A stretch of 64,000 nt of DNA from an uncultured bacterium (lineage in GTDB: Bacteria > Bacillota > Clostridia > Peptostreptococcales > Anaerovoracaceae): the NCBI GenBank assembly GCA_905214195.1, contig CAJMLH010000001.1, positions 1 through 64,000 of the forward strand. The letters are read 5' to 3'. Of the stretch, positions 27,248-36,486 are shown one piece after another (the stretch's first letter is position 1; each line of letters begins with the position of its first letter). A model generated the notes under the pieces. That model saw only the letters and a list, made by a program, of their open reading frames with translations. It searched no databases and was not told the origin of the DNA. The translations under genes and the position numbers were made by a program.

Positions 27248-27269
27248 AGTTCACCTCCATGGACTTATA

Positions 27270-27298
27270 TATCATATGCTCAATTCTTAAGATTTGTG
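27270..27298 (-). promoter_or_regulatory. candidate sigma-K/sigma-E promoter for cwlJ
   Basis: On the minus strand CATATGATA (27278-27270) fits the sigma-K -10 CATANNNTA. An AC (27297-27296) lies 17 nt upstream as a -35. The predicted start is 15-20 nt before the cwlJ ATG. This fits mother-cell expression of coat-associated genes. Confidence 0.45.
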
Positions 27299-27478
27299 AG
27301 GGGATATTGATTGAAATTTGATAGAAAATTTAAGCATAAACTAAATATCAAATAAGGTATTCGAAAGCGAGTATAATTGATAAAATAGACTATTTTTACA
27401 TAGATAAGTTGGGGATAATAAATATAGAGAGTTAATGCAAGATAATAGACCTGTAATGTGAAAAAAGAATATTCCGAT

Positions 27479-27515
27479 AAAAGAAAACAGGTATCAGCCT
27501 TTCGGATGATACCTG
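27479..27515 (-). terminator. terminator of the minus-strand EamA operon
   Basis: CAGGTATCA (27488-27496) pairs with TGATACCTG (27507-27515). Read on the minus strand it is followed by TTTTCTTTT. The rest of the 27248-27611 gap holds the cwlJ promoter region and A/T-rich sequence without ORFs. Confidence 0.75.
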
Positions 27516-27611
27516 TGATTATCCCTTGCGAGGCTTGTGTATGTATTGAGTTATTTATATTTCATTATTAACTTACAGAAGCGGTGCGGGGGATTTTTTA
27601 TTACAGTTATT

Positions 27612-28598
27612 TTATTTGTTATCTTCCAAGTCTTTAGCACTAACAGCTTTTTTAATGGAAGCTGATTCGGAAGCTTTGAATGACTTTTCGGAAGGCGCAG
27701 CCTTAGTCACTTGCCATACACCGAAGATTATAAGCAGTGAACCTATAAACGAGACAGGAGTCAGAGGTTCGCCACGGAATATTACTCCTGAAAACATCGA
27801 ACATATTGTAGTCAGAGTACCGTATATGGCAAGAGTCATTACCGGCATTTTGCCGGCTGCATAGTTTACTATGTTGTAGCATAATACAGAGCAAAATACG
27901 CTGAGAATCAATACAGGCACGATGAAATGAGGATTTGAAAGAGGTGCTGTAAATTTTGAAACATCTCCGCCCTCTTTTATGAGACCGGTTATTACAAAAA
28001 CAAACCATGAAACACCTATCATGAAATAAGTTCGCTCAAAGGATGTGTACTTTTCGGCAAGTTTTCTGTTTAAGGTTCTGTAGCCTGCTGATGCAAACAA
28101 TGTAAAAGCAAGGAGTAACATTCCAATCGGGCGTACTATGCCAAGCTTGCTTCCTGAAAGTGTTATCATTATTACTCCGGTTATTGGGAGTATGCAAAAA
28201 ATCAACTGTTTTTTAGTTGGGTACTCTTTAATGAAAGCAGCGGCAAACAACATGGCTACTATTGGAACAACTGACAGCACAACGCCGGAATAAGTAACAT
28301 TTGTGTACATGATTCCATAGCTTTCACAATAAAAATAAATCGGCTCAAGAATACTGAAAGCCGCCAAAAGACCGGCAGACTTACCTCGTATGGATAACTT
28401 GAATTTTCCTGTCAAAAGCATTATATTAAGGATAATAAATGCGATTGAAAATCGTATGGTCAAAAGAACATCAGGTGAGGCAACTTCAAGAGCCATACTC
28501 GTAAATAAATAGCTGAAACCCCATATGGAGTGTCCTAAAGTTGCGGCAACTATCGGTAAAACCTTTTCGTTCATTTTATTGTTCAAATTATTTTCCAT
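27612..28598 (-). CDS. EamA/DMT family transporter
   Basis: The 328-aa protein has ten hydrophobic segments in two EamA repeats, for example HSIWGFSYLFTSMALEVASPD near the N-terminus and an AIYGTLTTICSMFSGVIFRGEPLTP repeat near 270. The last 30 residues are a hydrophilic Lys/Ser-rich tail. The family exports small metabolites or amino acids, and the substrate is unknown. It is preceded by the EEP-family gene on the same strand (41-nt gap), so the two are probably cotranscribed. Confidence 0.85.
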   Translation of the reverse strand: MENNLNNKMNEKVLPIVAATLGHSIWGFSYLFTSMALEVASPDVLLTIRFSIAFIILNIMLLTGKFKLSIRGKSAGLLAAFSILEPIYFYCESYGIMYTNVTYSGVVLSVVPIVAMLFAAAFIKEYPTKKQLIFCILPITGVIMITLSGSKLGIVRPIGMLLLAFTLFASAGYRTLNRKLAEKYTSFERTYFMIGVSWFVFVITGLIKEGGDVSKFTAPLSNPHFIVPVLILSVFCSVLCYNIVNYAAGKMPVMTLAIYGTLTTICSMFSGVIFRGEPLTPVSFIGSLLIIFGVWQVTKAAPSEKSFKASESASIKKAVSAKDLEDNK

Positions 28599-28639
28599 TT
28601 AAGCATTCTCCTTGATGTCAAAATATTTATGTATAAACG

Positions 28640-29713
28640 CTATTTAAGAATGAAATCCATGTAAACCGGATTATGGTCAGAACATGCAAATTGTTTATCT
28701 ATTACATCTGATTCTACACACTCCACATTGTCTGATATTATGAATCCGTCTATGGTAAGCTGGAAATTGTTATCCGGATTCCACGGTCTGTCTGCATTAC
28801 GGCAGCTTGGAACCGGAGCGTCGCTGTTAAACGGTGCAATTACCTTTAGCCCATGGGGAACGGAATCGTAAGGAAAGGCTTTTGCCCAGCTGTAATCATC
28901 TCCCGAAACTCCGAATATTGCGGAAGAGTCTTCAAGAAGATCTTTGTTGAAATCTCCGCCGCATACTATGTAATTTCCTTTTTCATATTCAGCAGTCAAA
29001 TCCTGATATAACATTTCAAGCTGGCTTTCTGCTATGGTAGGGTCGGTGGTGTATGCCGAAAGATGGAAATTTACAAGAATCAATTCTTTGCCGTTTTCAA
29101 CAGGCAGGCGGCTTATACTGTAGCAGCGATCCAAATCCACAAACTTTGCAAAACCGTCTTGAATAGGCAGACTGCGGCGCAGTGCGGATGATATATAGTA
29201 ATCGGACATTGTGACTATACCGGCCACCGATTTTCCGTGAGGCTTTAGTATCGGATAAAAAAGATACGGAGAATCGTAGTTTTGTGCATATACCTTGCTC
29301 ATGTCGGTGAAAGGTGCTGTTATTAGGTCATATTCGTTGATGTGATATGAACGAGTAGCGTCTACATCCACCTCCTGAATAAGGTAAAAATCCGAATTCA
29401 TTTCTTTAAGGTCATCGGTCATTGTTTGAACGGTATCATAAACAATTTCTTCTGAGAAACCTCTTGAGTATTTGCCTCCGTCCATAAAAAACGAATATTC
29501 ATCGGTATAAGCTCCAAAACCTATATTCCATGAAGTTATACTCAGCTTTTCGCCTTGGGGAACTGCTTTTTCCGCAGTATGTGAGCTGACTGCCTCAAGT
29601 TTTGTATTGTCTTCAATCCTTTCATATGCGGCAAATACATATATAACATATGCTATTACTATCAAGCAGAGTGCACTGACAACAATGCCGCTTACTTTCA
29701 AAAATTTTTTCAT
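28640..29713 (-). CDS. membrane-anchored endonuclease/exonuclease/phosphatase family protein
   Basis: The 357-aa protein begins with MKKFLKVSG and one membrane helix (about 8-28). The exported EEP domain has SITSWNIGFGAY, YLIQEVDVDATRS, LILVNFHLSAY, VCGGDFNKDL and a C-terminal ACSDHNPVYM. These are the metal and catalytic Asn/Glu/His/Asp positions of the DNase I-like fold. The substrate could be nucleic acid, a phospholipid head group or an inositol phosphate. ATG 29713 lies 7 nt after AGGAG; a TTG two codons upstream is too close to the SD. Confidence 0.82.
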   Translation of the reverse strand: MKKFLKVSGIVVSALCLIVIAYVIYVFAAYERIEDNTKLEAVSSHTAEKAVPQGEKLSITSWNIGFGAYTDEYSFFMDGGKYSRGFSEEIVYDTVQTMTDDLKEMNSDFYLIQEVDVDATRSYHINEYDLITAPFTDMSKVYAQNYDSPYLFYPILKPHGKSVAGIVTMSDYYISSALRRSLPIQDGFAKFVDLDRCYSISRLPVENGKELILVNFHLSAYTTDPTIAESQLEMLYQDLTAEYEKGNYIVCGGDFNKDLLEDSSAIFGVSGDDYSWAKAFPYDSVPHGLKVIAPFNSDAPVPSCRNADRPWNPDNNFQLTIDGFIISDNVECVESDVIDKQFACSDHNPVYMDFILK

Positions 29714-29861
29714 GTCCAATCTCCTTATTAAAATTCATTAGAATTCTAACATATAAAAATGAAGTTTTCAACATCGTCGGCAGCTACTTTAGCGGCAACT
29801 GTACCAAAAGTAGCTTTTAAACCATCTTGGCCTGTGGTAAAATAAAGAAAAGGAGAAATCT

Positions 29862-32800
29862 ATGGCATTTACACATTTACATGTACATACTGAATACAGT
29901 TTACTTGATGGAGCGGCAAGGATATCAGACCTTGTGAGCCGTGCAAAAGAACTGGGCATGAATAGCCTTGCAATAACCGATCACGGCGCCATGTTCGGCG
30001 TGATTGACTTTTATAAGGAATGTAAAAAGCAGGGGATTAAGCCTATTATAGGATGCGAAGTGTATACTGCTGCAAGGAAGATGACCGATAAGGAACCGGA
30101 CAAGGACAAGCATCAGGGTCATCTTATTTTGCTTGCAAAAAACAACACCGGATATAAAAATTTAATCAAGATAGTATCCATGGGATATATAAAAGGATAC
30201 TATTATAAACCGAGAATAGATAAAGATGTTTTAAGGCAGCACAGTGAGGGAATTATAGCGCTGTCTGCATGCCTTGCGGGAAAAATTCAAAATAGACTTT
30301 TGAACGGAGATTACAAAGGAGCAAAAGAAGAAGCCGCCGAACTTTTGGATATATTCGGCAAAGGTAATTTTTATATTGAACTTCAAGACCAAGGCCTTGA
30401 GGAAGAAGCGGCAATACGCCCAAAGCTCATGCAGATAAGCCGTGAACTTGACATACCCACGGTTGCCACAAACGATGTCCATTATGTAAGGAAAGATGAC
30501 GCCAAAGCGCACGATGTGCTTTTGGCAATACAGACTGCGACCAGTATTCATGATGAAAACAGAATGCGTTACCCTAATGACGAGTTTTATCTTAAAAGTG
30601 AAGATGAAATGCGCAGGATTTTCGCATCGTGCCCGGAAGCCATAGATAATACCGAAATTGTTGCAGACGCCTGCAATGTGGAATTTGAATTTGGAAAGTA
30701 TCATTTGCCTGAATTTAAGTCGCCGGACGGAAAGAGCAACAGCAGTTATTTGAGGGAACTTTGTGAAAAAGGACTTAAACTCAGGTACGGAGAAGATACC
30801 GACACAGAACTTAAGGAAAGACTGGACTATGAACTTGATATCATAGAATCAATGGGATATGTGGAATATTTTCTGATAGTCTGGGATTTTATAAATTATG
30901 CCAAAGAAAATAAGATAATGGTAGGACCGGGAAGAGGGTCGGCAGCCGGGTCTCTTGTTGCATATTGTCTTAAAATTACAGATATAGACCCGATAAAATA
31001 CAATCTCATCTTTGAAAGATTTCTCAATCCGGAACGAGTAAGTATGCCGGATATAGATATAGACTTCTGTTATGAAAGAAGACAGGAAGTAATAGATTAT
31101 GTAACTAAAAAGTATGGTGAGGATCGTGTGTGCCAGATTATAACATTTGGTACTATGAAAGCCAAACAAGCTGTAAGGGATGTGGGAAGAGCCCTAGATG
31201 TCAGCTACAGTGAAACTGACGCAATAGCAAAGGCCATACCTTTTGACCTTGGGATGACTATAGAGAAAGCACTTGAAACAAGCCCGGATTTTAAAAATAT
31301 GTATGAAGAAAATCCAAAGGCAAGAGAAGTCATCGAGATGGCAAAGTCACTTGAGGGAATGCCTCGTCATGCTTCGACCCATGCGGCAGGTGTGGTTATC
31401 TCAAAAGAACCGATAGACGAATATGTACCTTTGTACCTTTCGGATAAAGGACCTGCAACTCAGTTTACTATGACTACCATAGAGGAACTGGGACTTCTTA
31501 AGATGGATTTCTTAGGCTTGAGAAACTTAACTGTTATAAGGGATGCATTGGAACTTATAAAAGAAAATCACGGAGTTGAAATTGATTTTTCAAAGATGGG
31601 TTACGATGATTCCGGTGTATATGAGATGATAGCGCAAGGCAACACTCAGGGAGTTTTTCAGCTTGAAAGTCAAGGCATGACTCAGTTTATGAAAAACCTT
31701 AGACCGACATGCTTTGAAGATATCGTCGCAGGTATTTCTCTTTATCGGCCGGGGCCTATGGATTCCATACCAAAATATATAGAAAACAAAAAAAATCCCG
31801 AAAAGATAAAATATGTTCATCCGGCTTTGGGACATATTCTTGATGTAACTTACGGATGTCTTGTATATCAAGAGCAGGTTATGCAGATAGTAAGAGATTT
31901 GGGCGGATACAGCTATGGCCGTTCGGATTTGGTACGCAGAGCCATGTCTAAAAAGAAGATGAGCGTAATGCTTGAGGAAAAAGAATATTTTATACACGGA
32001 AAACTTGATAAAGACGGAAATGTTGAAATCCCGGGATGTGTCAGAAACGGCATACCTGAAACTGCGGCAGAAGAAATCTTTAACGATATGGTCAGCTTTG
32101 CTCAGTATGCCTTTAATAAAAGTCATGCGGCAGCTTATGCCGTAGTTGCATATGAAACAGGGTATCTTAAGCTTCATTACCCTGTTGAATTTATGGCAGC
32201 TCTTATGACCAGTGTAATGGGAGACGCAAGGCAGACACCTAAATATATCAGAAACTGCAATGAAATGGGAATCGAAGTGCTGCCGCCATGCGTAAACATG
32301 AGTCAGAAAAAGTTCAGCGTGGAAGAGGGCAAAATTCGATTTGGACTTTTAGGTGTTAAAAATGTCGGTGAAAATGCTATAGAAGCGATAATAGAGGCCA
32401 GAGAAAACAAGGGCATTCCAAAGGATATATTTTCATTTATTCAGCAGCTGGATATAAGCCAAGTAAACAAAAAGGCTGTGGAAAGTCTGATTAAGGCGGG
32501 AGCTTTAAGCTGTTTCAGCGATAATAAAGCAGCTATGCTTTCGGTATACGAAAAACTGGTGGAATCGGCTCAAAACAGCGTTCGCAAGAACTTGGAAGGC
32601 CAGATGTCGCTGTTTGATATAGGCGGCGGTGAAGAAATGATGGAAGCAATGGAGAGTAAGCTGCCTGATGTTATGCCTTTCCCTGAAGAAACATCTCTTG
32701 CTATGGAAAAGGAGATGCTGGGAGTATATATTACAAATCATCCTTTGAACAATTATGCAAAGATGATGGAAAGATTAGCTACCGTTACTTCTGAAGACAT

Positions 32801-33470
32801 AAATCATGCAGGCGAAGATGGGGAAATGTCGCCGTCTGCTCATAGCCATATGGCAGAGAACAGGATTTACGACGGTATGAAAGTCGTGATGTCGGGAATG
32901 GTTGCTTCTAAGAGAACTCTGATAACCAAGAGCAATAAGATGATGGCATTTGTAGTTTTGGAGGACTTGTACGGAGTGTCTGAAATGGTAGTGTTCCCTA
33001 ATGTATATGAAAGGTGTGCTCACTATTTACAAGGTGATTCGGTTATTGCAGTTTCCGGAACTTTGAACTTCAAAGAAGATGAGGCGCCTTCCTTGCTTGC
33101 AGATAACATAATGCCTATAGAGGAAGCAATTGAAGCAGGGATGAAGCCGGGAACTCCAAGAGGTAACAAGTCTTCAAGAATGCAGGCGCAGGAAAAGCAG
33201 CCAAAAGGTAGGAACGAGGGAAACAAACCATCTGAACCTGCCGGCATGATAAAAGTTAAAATACCTTCCGGTGTAAATGTCAATATGACATTAGGGCAGA
33301 TAAAAACAACATTGGAACGACACAGCGGCGATTTTCAGGTGCTTATATACCTGCCTGATGGGAAAATTTTAAAAACAGAGCCGGATATGTGGGCTGAATC
33401 GTCTAATGCTCTTAAGATACAGCTTATGGCAATTTTGGGCACAGAAAATGTGAAATTTCAAAAGGAGTAG
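29862..33470 (+). CDS. dnaE: DNA polymerase III subunit alpha
   Basis: The replicative polymerase subunit of the DnaE type, 1202 aa. The N-terminal PHP domain starts HLHVHTEYSLLDG. The polymerase core carries PDIDIDF with Asp397, Asp399 and Asp401, and YRPGPMDSIPKYI. A helix-hairpin-helix region and an OB fold (MVASKRTLITKSNKMMAFVVLED) follow. The C-terminal part has a Lys/Gly-rich linker near 1090-1120 and a small terminal domain. In Clostridia DnaE acts beside PolC. The upstream signal is an extended -10 (TGGTAAAAT, 29835-29843). pfkA starts 6 nt after its stop, the usual dnaE-pfkA order. Confidence 0.96.
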   Translation: MAFTHLHVHTEYSLLDGAARISDLVSRAKELGMNSLAITDHGAMFGVIDFYKECKKQGIKPIIGCEVYTAARKMTDKEPDKDKHQGHLILLAKNNTGYKNLIKIVSMGYIKGYYYKPRIDKDVLRQHSEGIIALSACLAGKIQNRLLNGDYKGAKEEAAELLDIFGKGNFYIELQDQGLEEEAAIRPKLMQISRELDIPTVATNDVHYVRKDDAKAHDVLLAIQTATSIHDENRMRYPNDEFYLKSEDEMRRIFASCPEAIDNTEIVADACNVEFEFGKYHLPEFKSPDGKSNSSYLRELCEKGLKLRYGEDTDTELKERLDYELDIIESMGYVEYFLIVWDFINYAKENKIMVGPGRGSAAGSLVAYCLKITDIDPIKYNLIFERFLNPERVSMPDIDIDFCYERRQEVIDYVTKKYGEDRVCQIITFGTMKAKQAVRDVGRALDVSYSETDAIAKAIPFDLGMTIEKALETSPDFKNMYEENPKAREVIEMAKSLEGMPRHASTHAAGVVISKEPIDEYVPLYLSDKGPATQFTMTTIEELGLLKMDFLGLRNLTVIRDALELIKENHGVEIDFSKMGYDDSGVYEMIAQGNTQGVFQLESQGMTQFMKNLRPTCFEDIVAGISLYRPGPMDSIPKYIENKKNPEKIKYVHPALGHILDVTYGCLVYQEQVMQIVRDLGGYSYGRSDLVRRAMSKKKMSVMLEEKEYFIHGKLDKDGNVEIPGCVRNGIPETAAEEIFNDMVSFAQYAFNKSHAAAYAVVAYETGYLKLHYPVEFMAALMTSVMGDARQTPKYIRNCNEMGIEVLPPCVNMSQKKFSVEEGKIRFGLLGVKNVGENAIEAIIEARENKGIPKDIFSFIQQLDISQVNKKAVESLIKAGALSCFSDNKAAMLSVYEKLVESAQNSVRKNLEGQMSLFDIGGGEEMMEAMESKLPDVMPFPEETSLAMEKEMLGVYITNHPLNNYAKMMERLATVTSEDINHAGEDGEMSPSAHSHMAENRIYDGMKVVMSGMVASKRTLITKSNKMMAFVVLEDLYGVSEMVVFPNVYERCAHYLQGDSVIAVSGTLNFKEDEAPSLLADNIMPIEEAIEAGMKPGTPRGNKSSRMQAQEKQPKGRNEGNKPSEPAGMIKVKIPSGVNVNMTLGQIKTTLERHSGDFQVLIYLPDGKILKTEPDMWAESSNALKIQLMAILGTENVKFQKE

Positions 33471-33476
33471 GTGAAT

Positions 33477-34439
33477 ATGAGAAAAATCGGTGTACTGACA
33501 AGCGGCGGAGATGCGCCGGGGATGAATGCGGCAATAAGAGCAGTAGTAAGATGCGGAATAGACAGCGGACTTGAAGTATGGGGAATAGAGAGAGGTTTTG
33601 AGGGGCTGCTTGACGGAGAACTTCATGTTATGGACAGAAGTTCCGTGGGCGATATACTGCATAGGGGCGGAACCGTTTTAAAAACCGCAAGAAGCGAAAG
33701 GTTTATGGAACCAATGTGGGTGGATAAAGCAGCGGAGCTTCTTAAAACCTTTGGAATAGAGGGGCTTGTTGTAATCGGTGGAAACGGCTCGCTTCGTGGG
33801 GGTCTTGAGCTGGCAGGCAGGGGAATTACCGTTATGGGACTTCCCGGAACTATAGATAATGACCTTGGATATACAGACTTTACTATAGGGTTTGATACAG
33901 CTGTAAGTACGGTTCTTGAAGCAGTAAGCAAGATAAGAGATACTTCGTCAGCTCATGACAGAACCAGCGTAATAGAGGTTATGGGACGAAATTGCGGGGA
34001 TATAGCATTATATTCAGCAGTAACAGGCGGTGCTGAGTGTGTTCTCATTCCTGAAAAGGAAGAGGACATAAACATGATATGCCGCAAGATAATAGAAGGA
34101 AGTAACAGAGGTAAACTTCACAGTATAATAATAAAGGCGGAAGGAACAGCAACGCCGGGAGATAAATTAACCAAAATCATCGAAGAAAAAACAGGTAAGG
34201 AAACTAAGCTCATAGTTCTTTCCTACCTGCAAAGAGGCGGCAGTCCGACAATGAACGACAGACTGCTTGCTACTTTGTGTGCCGAAAAGGCTGTAACGCT
34301 TCTTATGGAGGGGTCCGGCAGCAAGGCGATAGGAATATCCGACGGTCACATTGCTGCATATGACCTTGAAGATGCTTTGAATGTTAAACCTGCATTTAAT
34401 GAGGAACTTTACAGACTTATAGGTGTGCTCAGCAAATAG
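33477..34439 (+). CDS. pfkA: 6-phosphofructokinase (ATP type) with Asn in the GGDGS motif
   Basis: The glycolytic enzyme phosphorylates fructose-6-phosphate. The 320-aa protein shows LTSGGDAPGMNAAIRA, the catalytic PGTIDNDL, EVMGRNCGDIAL and VLSYLQRGGSPT. The nucleotide/Mg loop normally reads GGDGS but here reads GGNGS (about residues 101-105), replacing the Asp that binds Mg. The following Gly marks the ATP rather than the PPi type. The start is ATG 33477, after AGGAGTAGGTG. It is coupled to dnaE. Confidence 0.94.
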   Translation: MRKIGVLTSGGDAPGMNAAIRAVVRCGIDSGLEVWGIERGFEGLLDGELHVMDRSSVGDILHRGGTVLKTARSERFMEPMWVDKAAELLKTFGIEGLVVIGGNGSLRGGLELAGRGITVMGLPGTIDNDLGYTDFTIGFDTAVSTVLEAVSKIRDTSSAHDRTSVIEVMGRNCGDIALYSAVTGGAECVLIPEKEEDINMICRKIIEGSNRGKLHSIIIKAEGTATPGDKLTKIIEEKTGKETKLIVLSYLQRGGSPTMNDRLLATLCAEKAVTLLMEGSGSKAIGISDGHIAAYDLEDALNVKPAFNEELYRLIGVLSK

Positions 34440-34454
34440 AAAAAGAGGAAAGAT

Positions 34455-34982
34455 ATGGACAAAACTATTGTTATTTATAAAAGTAAACACGGCTCTACAA
34501 AAAAATATGCAGAATGGATAGGAGAGGAACTGAACTGTCCTGTTGTTGCGGAACAGGACTTCTCAAAAAAAGATTTTGATAATTATGAAAATGTGATATT
34601 CGGGGGTTGTGTTCAGGCGGGAGGCATAATGGGATTTGATATAATCAAAAAAAATATGCGCCGCTTGCAAGGCAAAAAACTTGTTGTGTTTGCCGTAGGA
34701 CTTAATGTAATGGAAAAAGAAACGAGAATGCAGCTGAGAGAGATAAACTTCAGCAAACGCAAGTTAGCAGGGATAACATGCTATTATTGTCCCGGTGCAT
34801 ATGACCCTGATAAGATTCATGGAATAGACGCAAAAATTATGAAGATGATGGTTAATATGTTAAAAAGCAAAAAACCTCTTGAAACTACAGATAATGACAT
34901 AAGGCTTCTTGAAAATGTTCAAAACGGCGTCGATATGACTGATAGAAAATATATAGCGCCTATAATTGCAGAGTTTAAATAA
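34455..34982 (+). CDS. flavodoxin-domain protein
   Basis: The 175-aa single-domain protein has the FMN phosphate loop at the N-terminus (IVIYKSKHGSTKKYAEWIG, residues 5-23) and the strand VIFGGCVQAGGIMG near 48-61. This resembles the Flavodoxin_5/HemG-like group, not short electron-transfer flavodoxins. It probably passes electrons to or from an unknown partner in the cytoplasm. It lies 15 nt after pfkA and ends at a bidirectional terminator. Confidence 0.82.
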   Translation: MDKTIVIYKSKHGSTKKYAEWIGEELNCPVVAEQDFSKKDFDNYENVIFGGCVQAGGIMGFDIIKKNMRRLQGKKLVVFAVGLNVMEKETRMQLREINFSKRKLAGITCYYCPGAYDPDKIHGIDAKIMKMMVNMLKSKKPLETTDNDIRLLENVQNGVDMTDRKYIAPIIAEFK

Positions 34983-35005
34983 AAGTAAGTATTGAAAATA
35001 AAAAG

Positions 35006-35057
35006 CCATCTTTGATTCCTATAATGCTGTGATATGGGGAATAAAGATGGTTTTTTT
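35006..35057. terminator. bidirectional terminator between flavodoxin gene and dinB
   Basis: CCATCTTT (35006-35013) pairs with AAAGATGG (35043-35050), followed by seven T. A-runs precede the left arm for minus-strand use. Confidence 0.85.
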
Positions 35058-35071
35058 GTAAAATTATGATA

Positions 35072-36328
35072 TCAGATGTCTTTTCGGCCGGCAGGTCCGT
35101 CGCCGTCACCCTTAAATTGAATACCTAAATCATTGTTTACTACGGAAGCAAATCCTATAGCGCCGCTTCCGAATTTTTCACGAACCTTATCCATAGTCAA
35201 TTCAACCTTTTCATTTCGTTCCTTTTTTTTGATATCGTCACCGAACATGGTCAGTTGTTCTTGACTGAGGTCGTCTGTAAGATTGATGCCTGTTATGGTG
35301 AGCATACGGATTGGGACTTTAGACTTCCATGAAGCCTGAATTATATCAAGGGAAATCTTGCATATTTCTTCTGCAAGCCATGTAGGTGCAAAAAGCTGTT
35401 TTTGACGGGAAATTACCTTAAAATGGGTGTCCTTAATATCTACTTTGATTCCGTAAGCTTTGTAACCGTACTTTCTGAGGCGGGCTGCCACAGTATCGGA
35501 CAGCGCTTTGACAGCGGTAGCAATATCTTCTTTAGAAACTAAATCTCGTTTGAAAGTTACGCCGTTTCCGACTGATTTCATAGGTTCACGATGAGAATAA
35601 AGGGAAACGGGACTTTCATCTATTCCATTGGCATATTCCCAAATTATATTTCCCGATTTACCAAAAATAGAATGGAGATATGCTTTATCTGAATGTGCAA
35701 TATCACCTATGGTTTTGATCCCAAGCTTATAAAGTTTTTGATAAGTTGCCTTGCCTACGCCAAAAAGTTCAAAGGCAGGAAGCGGCCACAGCAGTTCCTT
35801 GAAATTATCACGGGTTATAACTGTGGTAGCATCAGGCTTTTTGTACTCGCTTCCCATTTTGGCAAGAACTTTGTTATATGAAACACCGGCTGAAAGCGTC
35901 ATGTTTAACTCTTTTTTTACTGTTTCTCTTATGGTGTCTGCAATTTGTTTTCCATTGCCGAACAAGCTTTGACTGGCTGTTACATCCAGCCATGATTCAT
36001 CGATGCTGAAAGGCTCTACCATGTCGGTGAAACGAAGATAAATTTCGTTTATTTTGCCGCAGTAAAATTTATATTTTTCCATGTGGGGAGGAACCAATTG
36101 TAAATCCGGACATTTTTGTTTGGCTTTCCATATGGTTTCGGCGGTTACAACACCTCGCTCTTTGGCGAGTTGATTTTTGGCAAGAATAATACCGTGGCGG
36201 TTGTCGGGGTCGCCGCTTACAGCCATGGGTTTTCCTGCAAGCTCAGGATAGGACAGCATTTCAACCGAAGCATAAAATCCATTCATATCGCAATGCAGTA
36301 TAACAGGTTCCCTCTTGGAAGCAATCAT
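35072..36328 (-). CDS. dinB: DNA polymerase IV (Y family)
   Basis: The error-prone translesion polymerase, 418 aa. The palm motif ILHCDMNGFYASVE (10-23) and the catalytic FSIDESWLDV (near 106-115) are intact. The HhH thumb (LFGVGKATYQKLYKLGIKTIGD) and the little-finger domain follow. The C-terminus, beyond 380, has no clear beta-clamp QLxLF box, although QEQLTMFGDD near 358 could serve. The promoter is on the minus strand at 36391-36362. Confidence 0.93.
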   Translation of the reverse strand: MIASKREPVILHCDMNGFYASVEMLSYPELAGKPMAVSGDPDNRHGIILAKNQLAKERGVVTAETIWKAKQKCPDLQLVPPHMEKYKFYCGKINEIYLRFTDMVEPFSIDESWLDVTASQSLFGNGKQIADTIRETVKKELNMTLSAGVSYNKVLAKMGSEYKKPDATTVITRDNFKELLWPLPAFELFGVGKATYQKLYKLGIKTIGDIAHSDKAYLHSIFGKSGNIIWEYANGIDESPVSLYSHREPMKSVGNGVTFKRDLVSKEDIATAVKALSDTVAARLRKYGYKAYGIKVDIKDTHFKVISRQKQLFAPTWLAEEICKISLDIIQASWKSKVPIRMLTITGINLTDDLSQEQLTMFGDDIKKKERNEKVELTMDKVREKFGSGAIGFASVVNNDLGIQFKGDGDGPAGRKDI

Positions 36329-36361
36329 AATTCTTACAGCCTTTCACTCTTATTTACCAAG

Positions 36362-36391
36362 AGTATAACATGAGGAAAGGGCATTTTGCAA
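36362..36391 (-). promoter_or_regulatory. promoter for dinB
   Basis: On the minus strand TTGCAA (36391-36386) and TATACT (36367-36362) are separated by 18 bp. Confidence 0.6.
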
Positions 36392-36432
36392 AGCCAATAT
36401 ATGTGTTTTTTGTGAAAGAAACACCCCTAAAC

Positions 36433-36462
36433 TTGACTTAAAAGCATATGGCAATGTATAAT
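36433..36462 (+). promoter_or_regulatory. promoter for the DUF308-FAD oxidoreductase operon
   Basis: TTGACT (36433-36438) and TATAAT (36457-36462) are separated by 18 bp. Confidence 0.7.
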
Positions 36463-36486
36463 AAATAGGCTTAGGAGGAAGATAAA

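Noticed and set aside
29783..29818. Terminator-like hairpin GCTACTTT/AAAGTAGC with TTTT before dnaE
   Set aside because: It lies between divergent genes with no plus-strand gene to terminate, and the loop is long (16 nt). It may be chance, though it overlaps the region where a dnaE -35 would be.
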